DNA of 10,904 nt from CAZNLH01 sp964573995 (GTDB lineage: Bacteria > Gemmatimonadota > CAZMKB01 > CAZNLH01): positions 1 to 10,904 of the forward strand of contig CAZNLH010000050.1 of assembly GCA_964573995.1 (NCBI GenBank). Reading direction: 5' to 3'. This document shows positions 1 to 5,587 of the stretch, one piece after another. A program made the position numbers and the translations under genes. The first letter of the stretch is position 1; each line of letters begins with the position of its first letter. The notes below the pieces were generated by a model. The model did no database searches and was not told where the DNA came from. It saw nothing but the letters and a program-made list of their open reading frames with translations.

Positions 1-243
1 GATCGGATTGCCCGCGTATTCCTGCCAGTTTTTACCGTCTATGCTGGTTAAATACCATATTGTTATACCACCTCGCCACATTGAGTAAGTTCTTCCTTCT
101 CTCAGGACAAATGGATACTGGCCATTCAATACCGGATTGTCAGGGTATCGATAGAACGTTCCCTGGGCAAAGGACGGCTGATAAGAGAGGGTGCTGAGGA
201 GGAGAATCCCCATGGAACAAGAGAATATTCTTCTTGCATACAT
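1..243 (-). CDS. Exported protein with beta-propeller-like repeat, N-terminal part only
   Basis: This minus-strand reading frame starts at an ATG at 243-241, preceded by a strong ribosome binding site (GGAGGTGAAAG read on the minus strand), and runs off the left edge after 81 codons with no stop. The first ~26 residues form a Sec signal peptide: basic MYARR, a hydrophobic stretch around MGILLLSTL, and likely cleavage after SFAQ. The mature part contains NPVLNG, then YSMWRGG, then a tryptophan-rich stretch ending in SIDGKNW and a second NPI. This spacing resembles the repeat of five-bladed propeller proteins related to glycoside hydrolase families 43/32, where the Y-x-M-W segment precedes a 'T-S-x-D-G-x-x-W' segment. 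The enzymatic residues would lie mostly beyond the edge, so function is not assigned. It lies 59 bp downstream of the 280-aa exported protein on the same strand and is probably co-transcribed with it. Confidence 0.75.
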   Translation of the reverse strand, partial: MYARRIFSCSMGILLLSTLSYQPSFAQGTFYRYPDNPVLNGQYPFVLREGRTYSMWRGGITIWYLTSIDGKNWQEYAGNPI

Positions 244-302
244 CTTTCACCTCCGGGGTTTCGTGTCCCTTGTAACATGATGCTTATTAATCGGTCATAT
301 AT

Positions 303-1145
303 TCAATAATAGGTACCATTGAGAACAAGGGAAATAATAGCATCAGAACTATTTGTGCTGTTGCCAGATACGATGAACCTTAATTTATTAGCCCTCTCAG
401 GTATGATAAAATCCAGTACAGGATCGACGTCTAATAGATTGCCAAGATAAATATTTGTGATACTATCTTCACTCGCGATATTTATTATATTCGATCTGAT
501 TATAGCGCCTCCCTTCAAGAATAGATTCGGTGGGAGCGGCGCCTGATAGATATTGGTGTTGGTAGAGCCTATTTCCGGCGTGCAGGGAAAAAAGACGTAT
601 TCCCTTGTCGTATTGGCAGGTTGAGGGGTGCTGCATTGGGTAATGGCTAGGGGGTTACCCGCAGAGTCTTCAAATATAACTTCTACGTATCTATTAGCGG
701 AACTATCGCTTGTTGTCAACTTGAAATTAAGGCTTATCAACTCCTTATTCTTTGTCTCAGATAAGGTATCTGCAAAATCTCTTCCGTGCCCTGGATTTCC
801 TATTTTATCGACTGCTTTTGTGCGAGGTGGGATCATAGGAGATAGATATACCCAATCCTCATAAGTAAAATGATTTACCCACTTATAATTAAGACTGTCC
901 CATCCGCTGGAATCCGTCATGAATTGATAGACGATCTTGATATTGGGATTTGTCCCCCCTGCCTTTCCCCACAATCTCAATGATCTCAGGTCGATATGAC
1001 TTACATCTATAGCATCGGTTGTATCTTTGGCGGCACCGCTAATCAGATGGTTCTCCCAGATTTTCTGTGACCACAAGGTCTGTGCCGGAAGTTTGGCGTT
1101 TGCCCACAATAGGACCAATGATGCGAATAATAGAGATAATTTCAT
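303..1145 (-). CDS. Exported protein of unknown function, 280 aa
   Basis: I do not recognise the family. The frame is complete, from ATG at 1145-1143 to TGA at 305-303. The N-terminus is a clear signal peptide (MKLSLLFASLVLLWANAKLP, cleavage probably after PAQ), so the protein is exported. The mature chain has no visible membrane segment, is rich in Ser, Thr and Asn, and alternates hydrophobic and polar residues as an all-beta protein would; it ends in LNGTYY. Two cysteines (QCSTPQ and FPCTPE) about 20 residues apart could form a disulfide. The start is supported by a purine-rich site (CAGGGGAT on the minus strand) about 6 bases upstream and by a possible promoter at 1197-1225. The gene is visibly more AT-rich than the genes to its right, as is its partner at the left edge, which suggests these two belong to a different compositional block. 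Confidence 0.8.
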   Translation of the reverse strand: MKLSLLFASLVLLWANAKLPAQTLWSQKIWENHLISGAAKDTTDAIDVSHIDLRSLRLWGKAGGTNPNIKIVYQFMTDSSGWDSLNYKWVNHFTYEDWVYLSPMIPPRTKAVDKIGNPGHGRDFADTLSETKNKELISLNFKLTTSDSSANRYVEVIFEDSAGNPLAITQCSTPQPANTTREYVFFPCTPEIGSTNTNIYQAPLPPNLFLKGGAIIRSNIINIASEDSITNIYLGNLLDVDPVLDFIIPERANKLRFIVSGNSTNSSDAIISLVLNGTYY

Positions 1146-1196
1146 CTTGATATCCCCTGCAGGGGGCTATCGATTTGACCTAATTCCCCATACAGA

Positions 1197-1225
1197 GATC
1201 TAGCCAGACAAGCCGCAAATGTCAA
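1197..1225 (-). promoter_or_regulatory. Possible sigma70-type promoter for the exported-protein pair
   Basis: Read on the minus strand, TTGACA (1225-1220) is followed after 17 bases by TAGATC (1202-1197). The -35 is perfect and the spacing ideal, but the -10 matches the consensus at only three of six positions. Transcription would start near 1190, about 45 bases before the ATG at 1145. Confidence 0.45.
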
Positions 1226-1309
1226 GGCATTTTACATCAACGCTTGCAATGGATAAGCCTATGAACCACAGCAAGAGAAAAAGCGACTCACGCCTATAGT
1301 AGCGTCTTT

Positions 1310-1340
1310 GAAACAGGGGTCAGGGATTGGCCCCTGTTTC
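1310..1340. repeat. Perfect 10-bp inverted repeat (hairpin)
   Basis: GAAACAGGGG (1310-1319) and CCCCTGTTTC (1331-1340) are perfect reverse complements around an 11-base centre. On the plus strand it is followed by a short T-rich run (TTTCTTAT). On the minus strand, where the hutH remnant would be read into it, there is no T-tract. It may be the old terminator of the hutH gene or a REP-like intergenic palindrome. The rest of 1226-1394 shows no other structure. Confidence 0.55.
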
Positions 1341-1394
1341 TTATAAGTGTGATGATTGAAGCACATGGGCATTATAGACCGACCCTCGTTCTTA

Positions 1395-1660
1395 TCACCC
1401 CAGCGATCCGACCTCGTCCTCTACCGCCACCAGTATCTCTCTCGACCGGACCAGGGCCTTCATCGCCTCGTGGTCGGTGTTGGAGGGGGCGGTCCTCATC
1501 CAGGTGCGCGACGTGCCGGCGGATGACTTCGTGGGCCGTGCGGACCCCCCTTCCGGGCTGGAGGTCGTGTAAGTCCAGTGCCTGCGCGGCGGCCATGAAC
1601 TCTATCCCCAGTATGCCGTAGGCGTTGTCAAGTATCTGTGCGTTCTTGATCGCCATTGTG
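1395..1660 (-). pseudogene. hutH: 3' remnant of histidine ammonia-lyase gene, frameshifted
   Basis: Histidine ammonia-lyase converts L-histidine to urocanate, the first step of histidine catabolism. Only the last ~85 residues of what is normally a ~500-residue enzyme remain; the part carrying the MIO-forming Ala-Ser-Gly is gone. The frame from 1656 gives AIKNAQILDNAYGILGIEF, then MAAAQALDL, PGRGVRTAHEVIRRHV and DEDRP, the typical C-terminal helices of the family. At the run of five G at 1485-1489 the frame must shift by one base, after which the other frame reads TDHEAMKALVRSREILVAVE and ends EDEVGSLG with a TGA at 1397-1395. Both halves match the family pattern, so this is one gene with a one-base insertion, either real decay or a homopolymer base-calling error. 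The 5' end stops where the IS21 remnant begins, and an in-frame TAA lies about 25 bases upstream of the ATG at 1656. It is not expected to be functional. Confidence 0.8.
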
Positions 1661-2096
1661 TCAAGCGAAATCTTTCTTTATGCATTAACGCGACATCCAG
1701 TTTTACGCACCCTTCCCTCCGGGAACTGAAGTGTATATGTGCTTTAGGCTCTCACCTCCTTTCCTGGGCGACACCGACCTTTACGCATTGGAACTGACCA
1801 CCGCTCGTTCGAGATCCCTGAGCCGATAGCTTCTTCCCTTGATGTCGAGCACATGGCTGTTGTGTAGCAGCCGATCGAGAATGGCGGTGGCCAGCACCTC
1901 ATCTCCGGCGAGGACTTCAGGCCAATCCTTGATCCCCTTGTTCGTGGTGATCAGGATGCTCCCCCTCTGGTATCGGTGGCTGACGAGCCGGAAGAAGAGG
2001 CTCGCCTCCTGTCGGCTCATCGGCTCGAATCCGACCTCGTCGATGATCAACAGTGAGGTAGAGATATACTTCTTTCGCCTGAGCCTCCCGGGCGGC
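1657..2096 (-). mobile_element. Truncated IS21-family insertion sequence
   Basis: The block between the hutH breakpoint and the restriction-methylase tail contains the 3' part of istB and the noncoding end of an IS21-type element. The outer end probably begins with TGTGTCAAG or TGTCAAG at 1657-1659, since IS21-family ends start with TG. The 120 bases between this and the istB stop hold an 8-bp direct repeat, TTTACGCA, at 1702-1709 and 1780-1787; multiple short repeats in the ends are usual for this family. The istA transposase gene, the Walker A half of istB and the other end are missing, so the element cannot move by itself. Exact borders are inferred. Confidence 0.55.
1781..2096 (-). pseudogene. 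istB: IstB helper ATPase, C-terminal fragment
   Basis: IstB is the AAA+ ATPase that assists the IstA transposase of IS21-family elements. The fragment shows Walker B (LLIIDE), then GFEPMSRQEASLFFRLVSHR, the sensor-like ITTNKGIKDWPEV, DEVLATAILDRLLH with the arginine-finger region, and the family's C-terminal KGRSYRLRDLE, with a stop at 1783-1781. A full IstB is about 240-260 residues; here the Walker A P-loop and everything before it are lost. The open frame continues upstream to 2209, but that portion is antisense to the restriction-methylase tail, so the apparent 142-codon ORF is a chimera and its ATG is not a true start. The junction lies near 2090-2100, around the codons for GRLRRKKY. Confidence 0.85.
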
Positions 2097-2137
2097 AGAT
2101 CGGCATCCCGCCTAAGCATGACCAGCAACTCCTCGAG

Positions 2138-2212
2138 CTGGATGGGGACGCACGGGTCTACGAACTCTACGGCCTGGCGGACGAGGAGATCCAGATCGTC
2201 GAAGCACAATAA
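2138..2212 (+). pseudogene. C-terminal tail of type IIG restriction-methylation protein (copy A)
   Basis: The plus-strand frame reads DGDARVYELYGLADEEIQIVE and then stops at TAA 2210-2212. The VYELYGLTxEEIxIVE signature is the usual extreme C-terminus of large Eco57I/type IIG restriction-modification proteins, just after the target-recognition region. Nothing of the methyltransferase or nuclease domain remains; the upstream side joins the istB remnant. An in-frame PPKHD at about 2108-2122 may be a leftover of the KHDxxV segment of the same tail, with a deletion between. Copies B (5017-5235) and C (6027-6107) repeat this signature. It ends 33 bp before the start of the PD-(D/E)XK-like gene. 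Confidence 0.65.
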
Positions 2213-2245
2213 GGGTCAACCGCGCGCCTAATTCTGAGGTCGAAG

Positions 2246-2986
2246 ATGGGTAAGATCGCGTCAGCCGAAAGTGCCCTTGCCCATATGATCGAGTACATGG
2301 GCGAGAGAGCGATGGAATGGAATGCTCCCTATCTCGAGGTATTCGCTACGATACCCGGATCCGAATACACCTTCCGTCGCCTCGCTACAGCCAAAGGACT
2401 CGAGCAAATCGATGACTACCTGGCCGAGGTCCGCTATGCGCTCCTCTTCTTGGGACTTGGATTCAAGGTCCAAGTTGAACCTCTGGGTAGCAAAGGTCCA
2501 GATCTTGCCATAGACCGAGACGGTAAGGATGCGGTCGTCGAAATAACGCGTTTTCGGAAGGTCAAGCCAGGCCCTCAATCATTAGATCCATGTGACCCAG
2601 CGTCTCTGTTGAAAGTGTACGGTAATCCTTCACGCGATGTGGCCAAGACGATACAGAAGATAGTGCTGAAATTCAAACAGGTTCAAGGGACTCCCGGCAT
2701 CATTGCGATATGGAACGACGATGGAGATTTAGAAGAAAGCGAAGTCATGGTCGGGGTAAGGAAACTCAGAGGTCTAGCGGAATCCGACGACTTGGACCTC
2801 CCTGAAGGTTTGTTATTCGTTCTGTTGGGCTCTCGCTGGCTCCGCACTTCTTATCCATTCCAGTTGTTCTGCTTTCCCATGAGGAACATAAATAACTCTG
2901 CTCACCGGGCATGGATCCAGGATATTCAGAAATGCATTGTATCCCACACTATACATAAGATCCTGACACAATCCAATGCAACCTGA
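2246..2986 (+). CDS. PD-(D/E)XK nuclease-like protein of unknown role, 246 aa
   Basis: The protein has an N-terminal helical part (1-55) and then a core resembling the PD-(D/E)XK nuclease fold: YLAEVRYALLFLGLGFKVQV (E61 on a helix), GSKGPDLAI (D86), and AVVEITRFRK (E99). The spacing E61, D86, E99 fits the fold, but the position of the usual catalytic lysine (E-x-K) is Thr101, with Arg102 next to it. Activity therefore needs a migrated lysine, for example from the KTIQKIVLKFK helix (134-144), or may be absent. A later IIAIWNDD strand and LLFVLLGSRW strand continue the alpha/beta core. The ATG at 2246 is preceded by GAGGT at 2236-2240. I know no assigned function. Its place in a cluster of defence and toxin-antitoxin genes suggests a nucleic-acid-related defence role. 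No clear promoter is seen upstream. Confidence 0.75.
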   Translation: MGKIASAESALAHMIEYMGERAMEWNAPYLEVFATIPGSEYTFRRLATAKGLEQIDDYLAEVRYALLFLGLGFKVQVEPLGSKGPDLAIDRDGKDAVVEITRFRKVKPGPQSLDPCDPASLLKVYGNPSRDVAKTIQKIVLKFKQVQGTPGIIAIWNDDGDLEESEVMVGVRKLRGLAESDDLDLPEGLLFVLLGSRWLRTSYPFQLFCFPMRNINNSAHRAWIQDIQKCIVSHTIHKILTQSNAT

Positions 2987-3099
2987 CTCGCCAGCCAAGA
3001 GGATGCTGTAACCTTAAGAAGTAATCAGCAGCGACATCGGAGCATGAAAAAACGACCGCTCGCCTCCGAATCCCGCCGTGCTCTGAACACTCCGGATCA

Positions 3100-3128
3100 T
3101 TGACAAAATCGGTGATCACCAATATATT
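3100..3128 (+). promoter_or_regulatory. Strong sigma70-type promoter of the AbiE-like operon
   Basis: TTGACA (3100-3105), a 17-bp spacer and TATATT (3123-3128) form a near-consensus promoter. Transcription would start near 3135, about 38 bases before the ATG at 3173. One operator palindrome lies inside the spacer and another over the start point. The remainder of 2987-3099 shows nothing I can name. Confidence 0.8.
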
Positions 3129-3160
3129 CGTGATCATGGATTTATCGGTGATCACCAATA
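3108..3160. promoter_or_regulatory. Three evenly spaced palindromic operators
   Basis: GGTGATCACC, a perfect 10-bp palindrome, occurs at 3111-3120 and 3147-3156. A degenerate version, CGTGATCATG, lies at 3129-3138. Centres are at 3115.5, 3133.5 and 3151.5, exactly 18 bp apart. The outer two are part of a 17-bp direct repeat (ATCGGTGATCACCAATA at 3108-3124 and 3144-3160). They cover the spacer, the start point and the leader up to the ribosome binding site, so a bound protein would block transcription. The likely ligand is the winged-helix protein encoded just downstream, as AbiEi antitoxins of type IV systems repress their own promoters by binding inverted repeats. Confidence 0.75.
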
Positions 3161-3172
3161 GCAGGGTGTGAA

Positions 3173-4327
3173 ATGGAATCACGGCGAGAGTATCTGATCG
3201 GAAGGATCTCGGACCTGCTTCGATCTCGAGGCATGAAGGTTTCACAGCCTGAACAAGCCTTCGGATCGGTCAAGGCGGACTTGGTGTGCCGCAGTGGATC
3301 CTCGAACCTTCTCGTAGAATGCAAAGCGATGAACCTCTACAGGGCGTCTGATTTTCGGGCGGCGATCGGTGACGCCATACTGAGGTTCCAGAGACTGGAT
3401 CCAGCGGAACGCCGACACGGCAGCCGCCTGATGTTGGCCTTCCTGCTCCAACGGATGAGCCGCAAGGCCGTAGACGATCTTCATGAGTATGCCGTCGATT
3501 ACCTTCCCGATCTGCAGTGGGCCGTAATTGCTGAAGATGGTTCCGGCTTCGCCCATATCGGCGAGCACGATGAACGGATATCAGTACCCCCCCATCCGGG
3601 CGCCCTTCATCGTGAACCAATCGGAAGCCGGGCGAGTCTTTTCTCGCCCAACAACCAATGGCTATTCAAGGTGCTTCTTCTGTCGGGGATGGATCCACGG
3701 TATTGGGGCGGTCCATCGCGCAGGCCCGAGGGGATCGGTGAACTCGCTGAGATTTCGGGCGTTCCGCAACCATCGGTTTCCACCTTCGTCAATAGGGCCG
3801 AGCAGGAAGGATTCCTGAAACGGGGACCCAAGGGATTTGTCATCCGGCATCATCAGGAGTTGCTGGATGATTGGAGTTATGCGCTCAAGAACAGGGCACG
3901 GCGCGCCATCGGTCTTCGTTTTCTCTATCCCAATGAATCCGAGGAGAAGTTCCTGCGCAACTTACGCTCGCATTGTCAGAAACAGGGTGCCGTTCCCGTG
4001 GTCGTAGGAGGACACCTCGGTTGTCATCTGCTCGGCCTGGGCCACTCGAACGTTCGCAAGGTGCGACTATACGCGGCCGGGGAAGTTGAGAAAGTTCTGT
4101 CCGCGCTCGACCTGGTCGAAGAAAAGTCGGAATACGCGCAGTTGTCACTTCTCATCCAACCTGCAAGGGACTCGGTGTTTCGTTGCGCTGTAAGAGTGGA
4201 TCATGTGCCGGTGTGCGATGTACTGCAATGCTATTTCGACGTACGGTTCTCCTATGCGCGCGGAAGGGAGCAGGCTGATTACCTCTATGAGCGCATCTTA
4301 CAGCCTCACTCCGAGGAAGCCGGGTGA
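3173..4327 (+). CDS. Nuclease-like / winged-helix / AbiEi-family antitoxin fusion, 384 aa
   Basis: The N-terminal ~130 residues look like a PD-(D/E)XK nuclease: KADLVCRSGSSNLLVECKAM gives D36, E49 and K51 (D-x12-E-C-K), followed by a helix with GDAILRFQR. A winged helix-turn-helix follows at about 187-220 (IGELAEISGVPQPSVSTFVN, then GFLKRG). The C-terminal part (~240-375) resembles AbiEi-family antitoxins of type IV systems, with CDVLQCYFDVRFSYARGREQ and then ADYLYERIL near the end. AbiEi proteins normally have about 200-300 residues and lack a nuclease domain. The gene is followed with a one-base overlap (TGATG, 4325-4329) by a nucleotidyltransferase gene, the expected AbiEii-type toxin partner. 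The ATG has AGGGTG at 3163-3168. I infer an autorepressing antitoxin, with the three upstream palindromes as its sites; the role of the nuclease-like domain is open. Confidence 0.75.
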   Translation: MESRREYLIGRISDLLRSRGMKVSQPEQAFGSVKADLVCRSGSSNLLVECKAMNLYRASDFRAAIGDAILRFQRLDPAERRHGSRLMLAFLLQRMSRKAVDDLHEYAVDYLPDLQWAVIAEDGSGFAHIGEHDERISVPPHPGALHREPIGSRASLFSPNNQWLFKVLLLSGMDPRYWGGPSRRPEGIGELAEISGVPQPSVSTFVNRAEQEGFLKRGPKGFVIRHHQELLDDWSYALKNRARRAIGLRFLYPNESEEKFLRNLRSHCQKQGAVPVVVGGHLGCHLLGLGHSNVRKVRLYAAGEVEKVLSALDLVEEKSEYAQLSLLIQPARDSVFRCAVRVDHVPVCDVLQCYFDVRFSYARGREQADYLYERILQPHSEEAG

Positions 4328-4943
4328 TGTTCCAGAGTGCGGCATTCGATGACTTTTTCGTAAAGGTGGTCAATACCTTGAAGCCATATCTCTGCGATCT
4401 GGTCTGTATTGGAGGCTGCGCGAGCGCCTTATATCGCTATCACGATTACGCAAGTGAAATGCTGTTTCCATACCTCGGCACAAAGGACCTGGATTGGGCC
4501 TCTCCCAAGAAACTTCGAGAGGATAGACGCAAACCGGTCGCGGAACTCATGGCCGAAGGAGGCTTCAAGGAAGAGAAATTTGGGACTGGTGATCGGCCGG
4601 TCGTAAAGTACTTGCCCAGGAATGGTACCCCGGCTGCGGAGGTGGAATTCCTCTGTCCCGAGTCTACAATGTATCTCTAATTTTTCGGAATTCCCTGGAT
4701 GCCTTGATGGTGGAGTCCGAATCTCTGAAAAAGGAGTTCCCGTCTTGGTTCAAGAAGTTCTCAAGGAAGGCATTAAAGTTGTTTGCCGGTGCTGATGCCG
4801 AGGGTCCTGTTTCCGCAATCCGGGTTTTCAACGAAGCCCGCGCTGATTTCGGGGTCAGGGGCATGGATTTGACAACAGAGATCATTTGGAGATCAGTAGA
4901 AAAGTTTCTGGTTGCCCTGGGATTGCCAAGAGTCGTCTCTTAG
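4327..4943 (+). pseudogene. AbiEii-type nucleotidyltransferase toxin, frame-disrupted
   Basis: AbiEii toxins are nucleotidyltransferases of the DNA polymerase-beta fold. The first frame (ATG at 4327, coupled to the upstream stop; GAGGAA at 4311-4316 as binding site) shows LVCIGGCASALY (the G-G signature), GTKDLDWASP (the D-x-D metal-binding pair) and AEVEFLCPE, then ends at TAA 4678-4680 after 117 codons. From about 4650 the frame one base back is open to TAG at 4941-4943 and encodes SLIFRNSLDALM, KKEFPSWFKKF and VEKFLVALG, like the C-terminal helical part of such proteins. A one-base frameshift thus splits the gene. The combined ~205 residues are shorter than the ~240-330 I expect for the family, so an internal deletion between the two parts is likely. 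An independently translated second piece from TTG 4704 or ATG 4707 cannot be excluded. The toxin is probably inactive while its antitoxin gene is intact. Confidence 0.7.
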
Positions 4944-5016
4944 ATCTGAAGAAGGGGATCCCTCCATCCATGCCGATCTTCAGCGGTATGTATTGGGCCT
5001 AAGGGTTGGCCTATGA

Positions 5017-5235
5017 AGTATAGGTCCCGAGGCCCGTCACGACCGGCTGGTCTCCCTGGTCGAGGAGATGCTGGATCTCCACGAGAAACTGGCCGGGGCC
5101 CGGGAGCCGCAGAGCCGGACCGTCCTCGAGCGCCGGATCGAGGCCGTCGACCGGCTGATCGACGAGACGGTCTACGAACTCTACGGCCTGACGGACGAGG
5201 AGATCAGGATCGTGGAGGAAGGGACCACAAGATAA
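5017..5235 (+). pseudogene. C-terminal tail of type IIG restriction-methylation protein (copy B)
   Basis: This is the longest of the three tails, open from just after a TGA at 5014-5016 to TAA at 5233-5235. It reads EARHDRLVSLVEEMLDLHEK, then a coiled-coil-like stretch ERRIEAVDRLIDE, then TVYELYGLTDEEIRIVEE. KHDxxVxLVExMLxLxK followed by IDxxVYELYGLTxEEIxIVE is the standard ending of Eco57I/type IIG restriction-modification proteins. There is no start codon in the right place, and the >800-residue catalytic part is absent, so it is a remnant. It sits 109 bp upstream of the first VapBC-type module. Confidence 0.85.
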
Positions 5236-5276
5236 TTCACTCGACCGGGAGTCATTGCCTTACCTTGGTTTCTCGC

Positions 5277-5305
5277 TTGACAATAGCAGTATCATGCCGT
5301 ATAAT
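5277..5305 (+). promoter_or_regulatory. Perfect-consensus promoter of the first VapBC-type module
   Basis: TTGACA (5277-5282), 17-bp spacer, TATAAT (5300-5305): every consensus base is present. Transcription would begin near 5312. The -10 is embedded in a perfect 10-bp palindrome, TATAATTATA (5300-5309). A second small inverted repeat (CTATA at 5316-5320, TATAG at 5330-5334) lies in the leader before the AGGGAG ribosome binding site (5333-5338). Either could be the operator for the RHH antitoxin. Confidence 0.85.
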
Positions 5306-5344
5306 TATAATTGATCTATACGTCTATCCTATAGGGAGTTCTTG

Positions 5345-5587
5345 ATGAAGACCAAGTTGACACTGCGACTTGACGATGAATTGATCCGGCGAGCGAAGAG
5401 ATACGCGAGACGAACGGGTAAATCGGTGTCGCAGATGGTCGCCGACTATTTCGCCTTGTTGAGCCCGCGCGGGATGGAAGAGAACCCCCGATACACCCCG
5501 ACCGTTCGATCACTCAAGGGCATCTTGCGTGGCACCGATTCGGATGAGAAAGACTACAGGCGCCACCTCGAGGAAAAATACCTTTGA
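5345..5587 (+). CDS. RHH antitoxin, VapB-type (DUF6364-like), 80 aa
   Basis: The protein is 80 residues from the ATG at 5345, which is 6 bases after AGGGAG; the TTG just before it is a less likely start. The N-terminus KLTLRLDDELIRRAKRYARR is a ribbon-helix-helix DNA-binding fold: the KLTLRL strand contacts DNA, followed by two helices with the turn TGKSVSQMVADYF. The C-terminal half (RSLKGILRG, then DYRRHLEEKYL) would wrap the toxin and occupy its active site. It is followed by a PIN-domain toxin whose TTG start overlaps its stop codon, the standard antitoxin-toxin order. It should repress its own promoter, whose palindromes lie at 5300-5309 and 5316-5334. RHH identification is firm; the subfamily name is from memory. 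Confidence 0.88.
   Translation: MKTKLTLRLDDELIRRAKRYARRTGKSVSQMVADYFALLSPRGMEENPRYTPTVRSLKGILRGTDSDEKDYRRHLEEKYL

Noticed and set aside
1349..1621. 90-aa plus-strand frame over the hutH remnant
   Set aside because: Antisense to convincing HutH C-terminal sequence; composition is of a shadow frame.
3111..3156. Possible CRISPR-like or iteron origin array from the evenly spaced palindromes
   Set aside because: Only three short units with 8-bp gaps, placed precisely over a promoter; no Cas or replication gene is present, so an operator array explains it better.
4953..4990. TGAAGA/TCTTCA inverted repeat after the broken nucleotidyltransferase as a terminator
   Set aside because: Six-base arms with a loop of more than 20 bases and no T-tract.
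5013..5345. 110-aa plus-strand frame from ATG 5013
   Set aside because: Arg/Gly/Pro-rich shadow of the restriction-methylase tail, which is coded in another frame (5017-5235).
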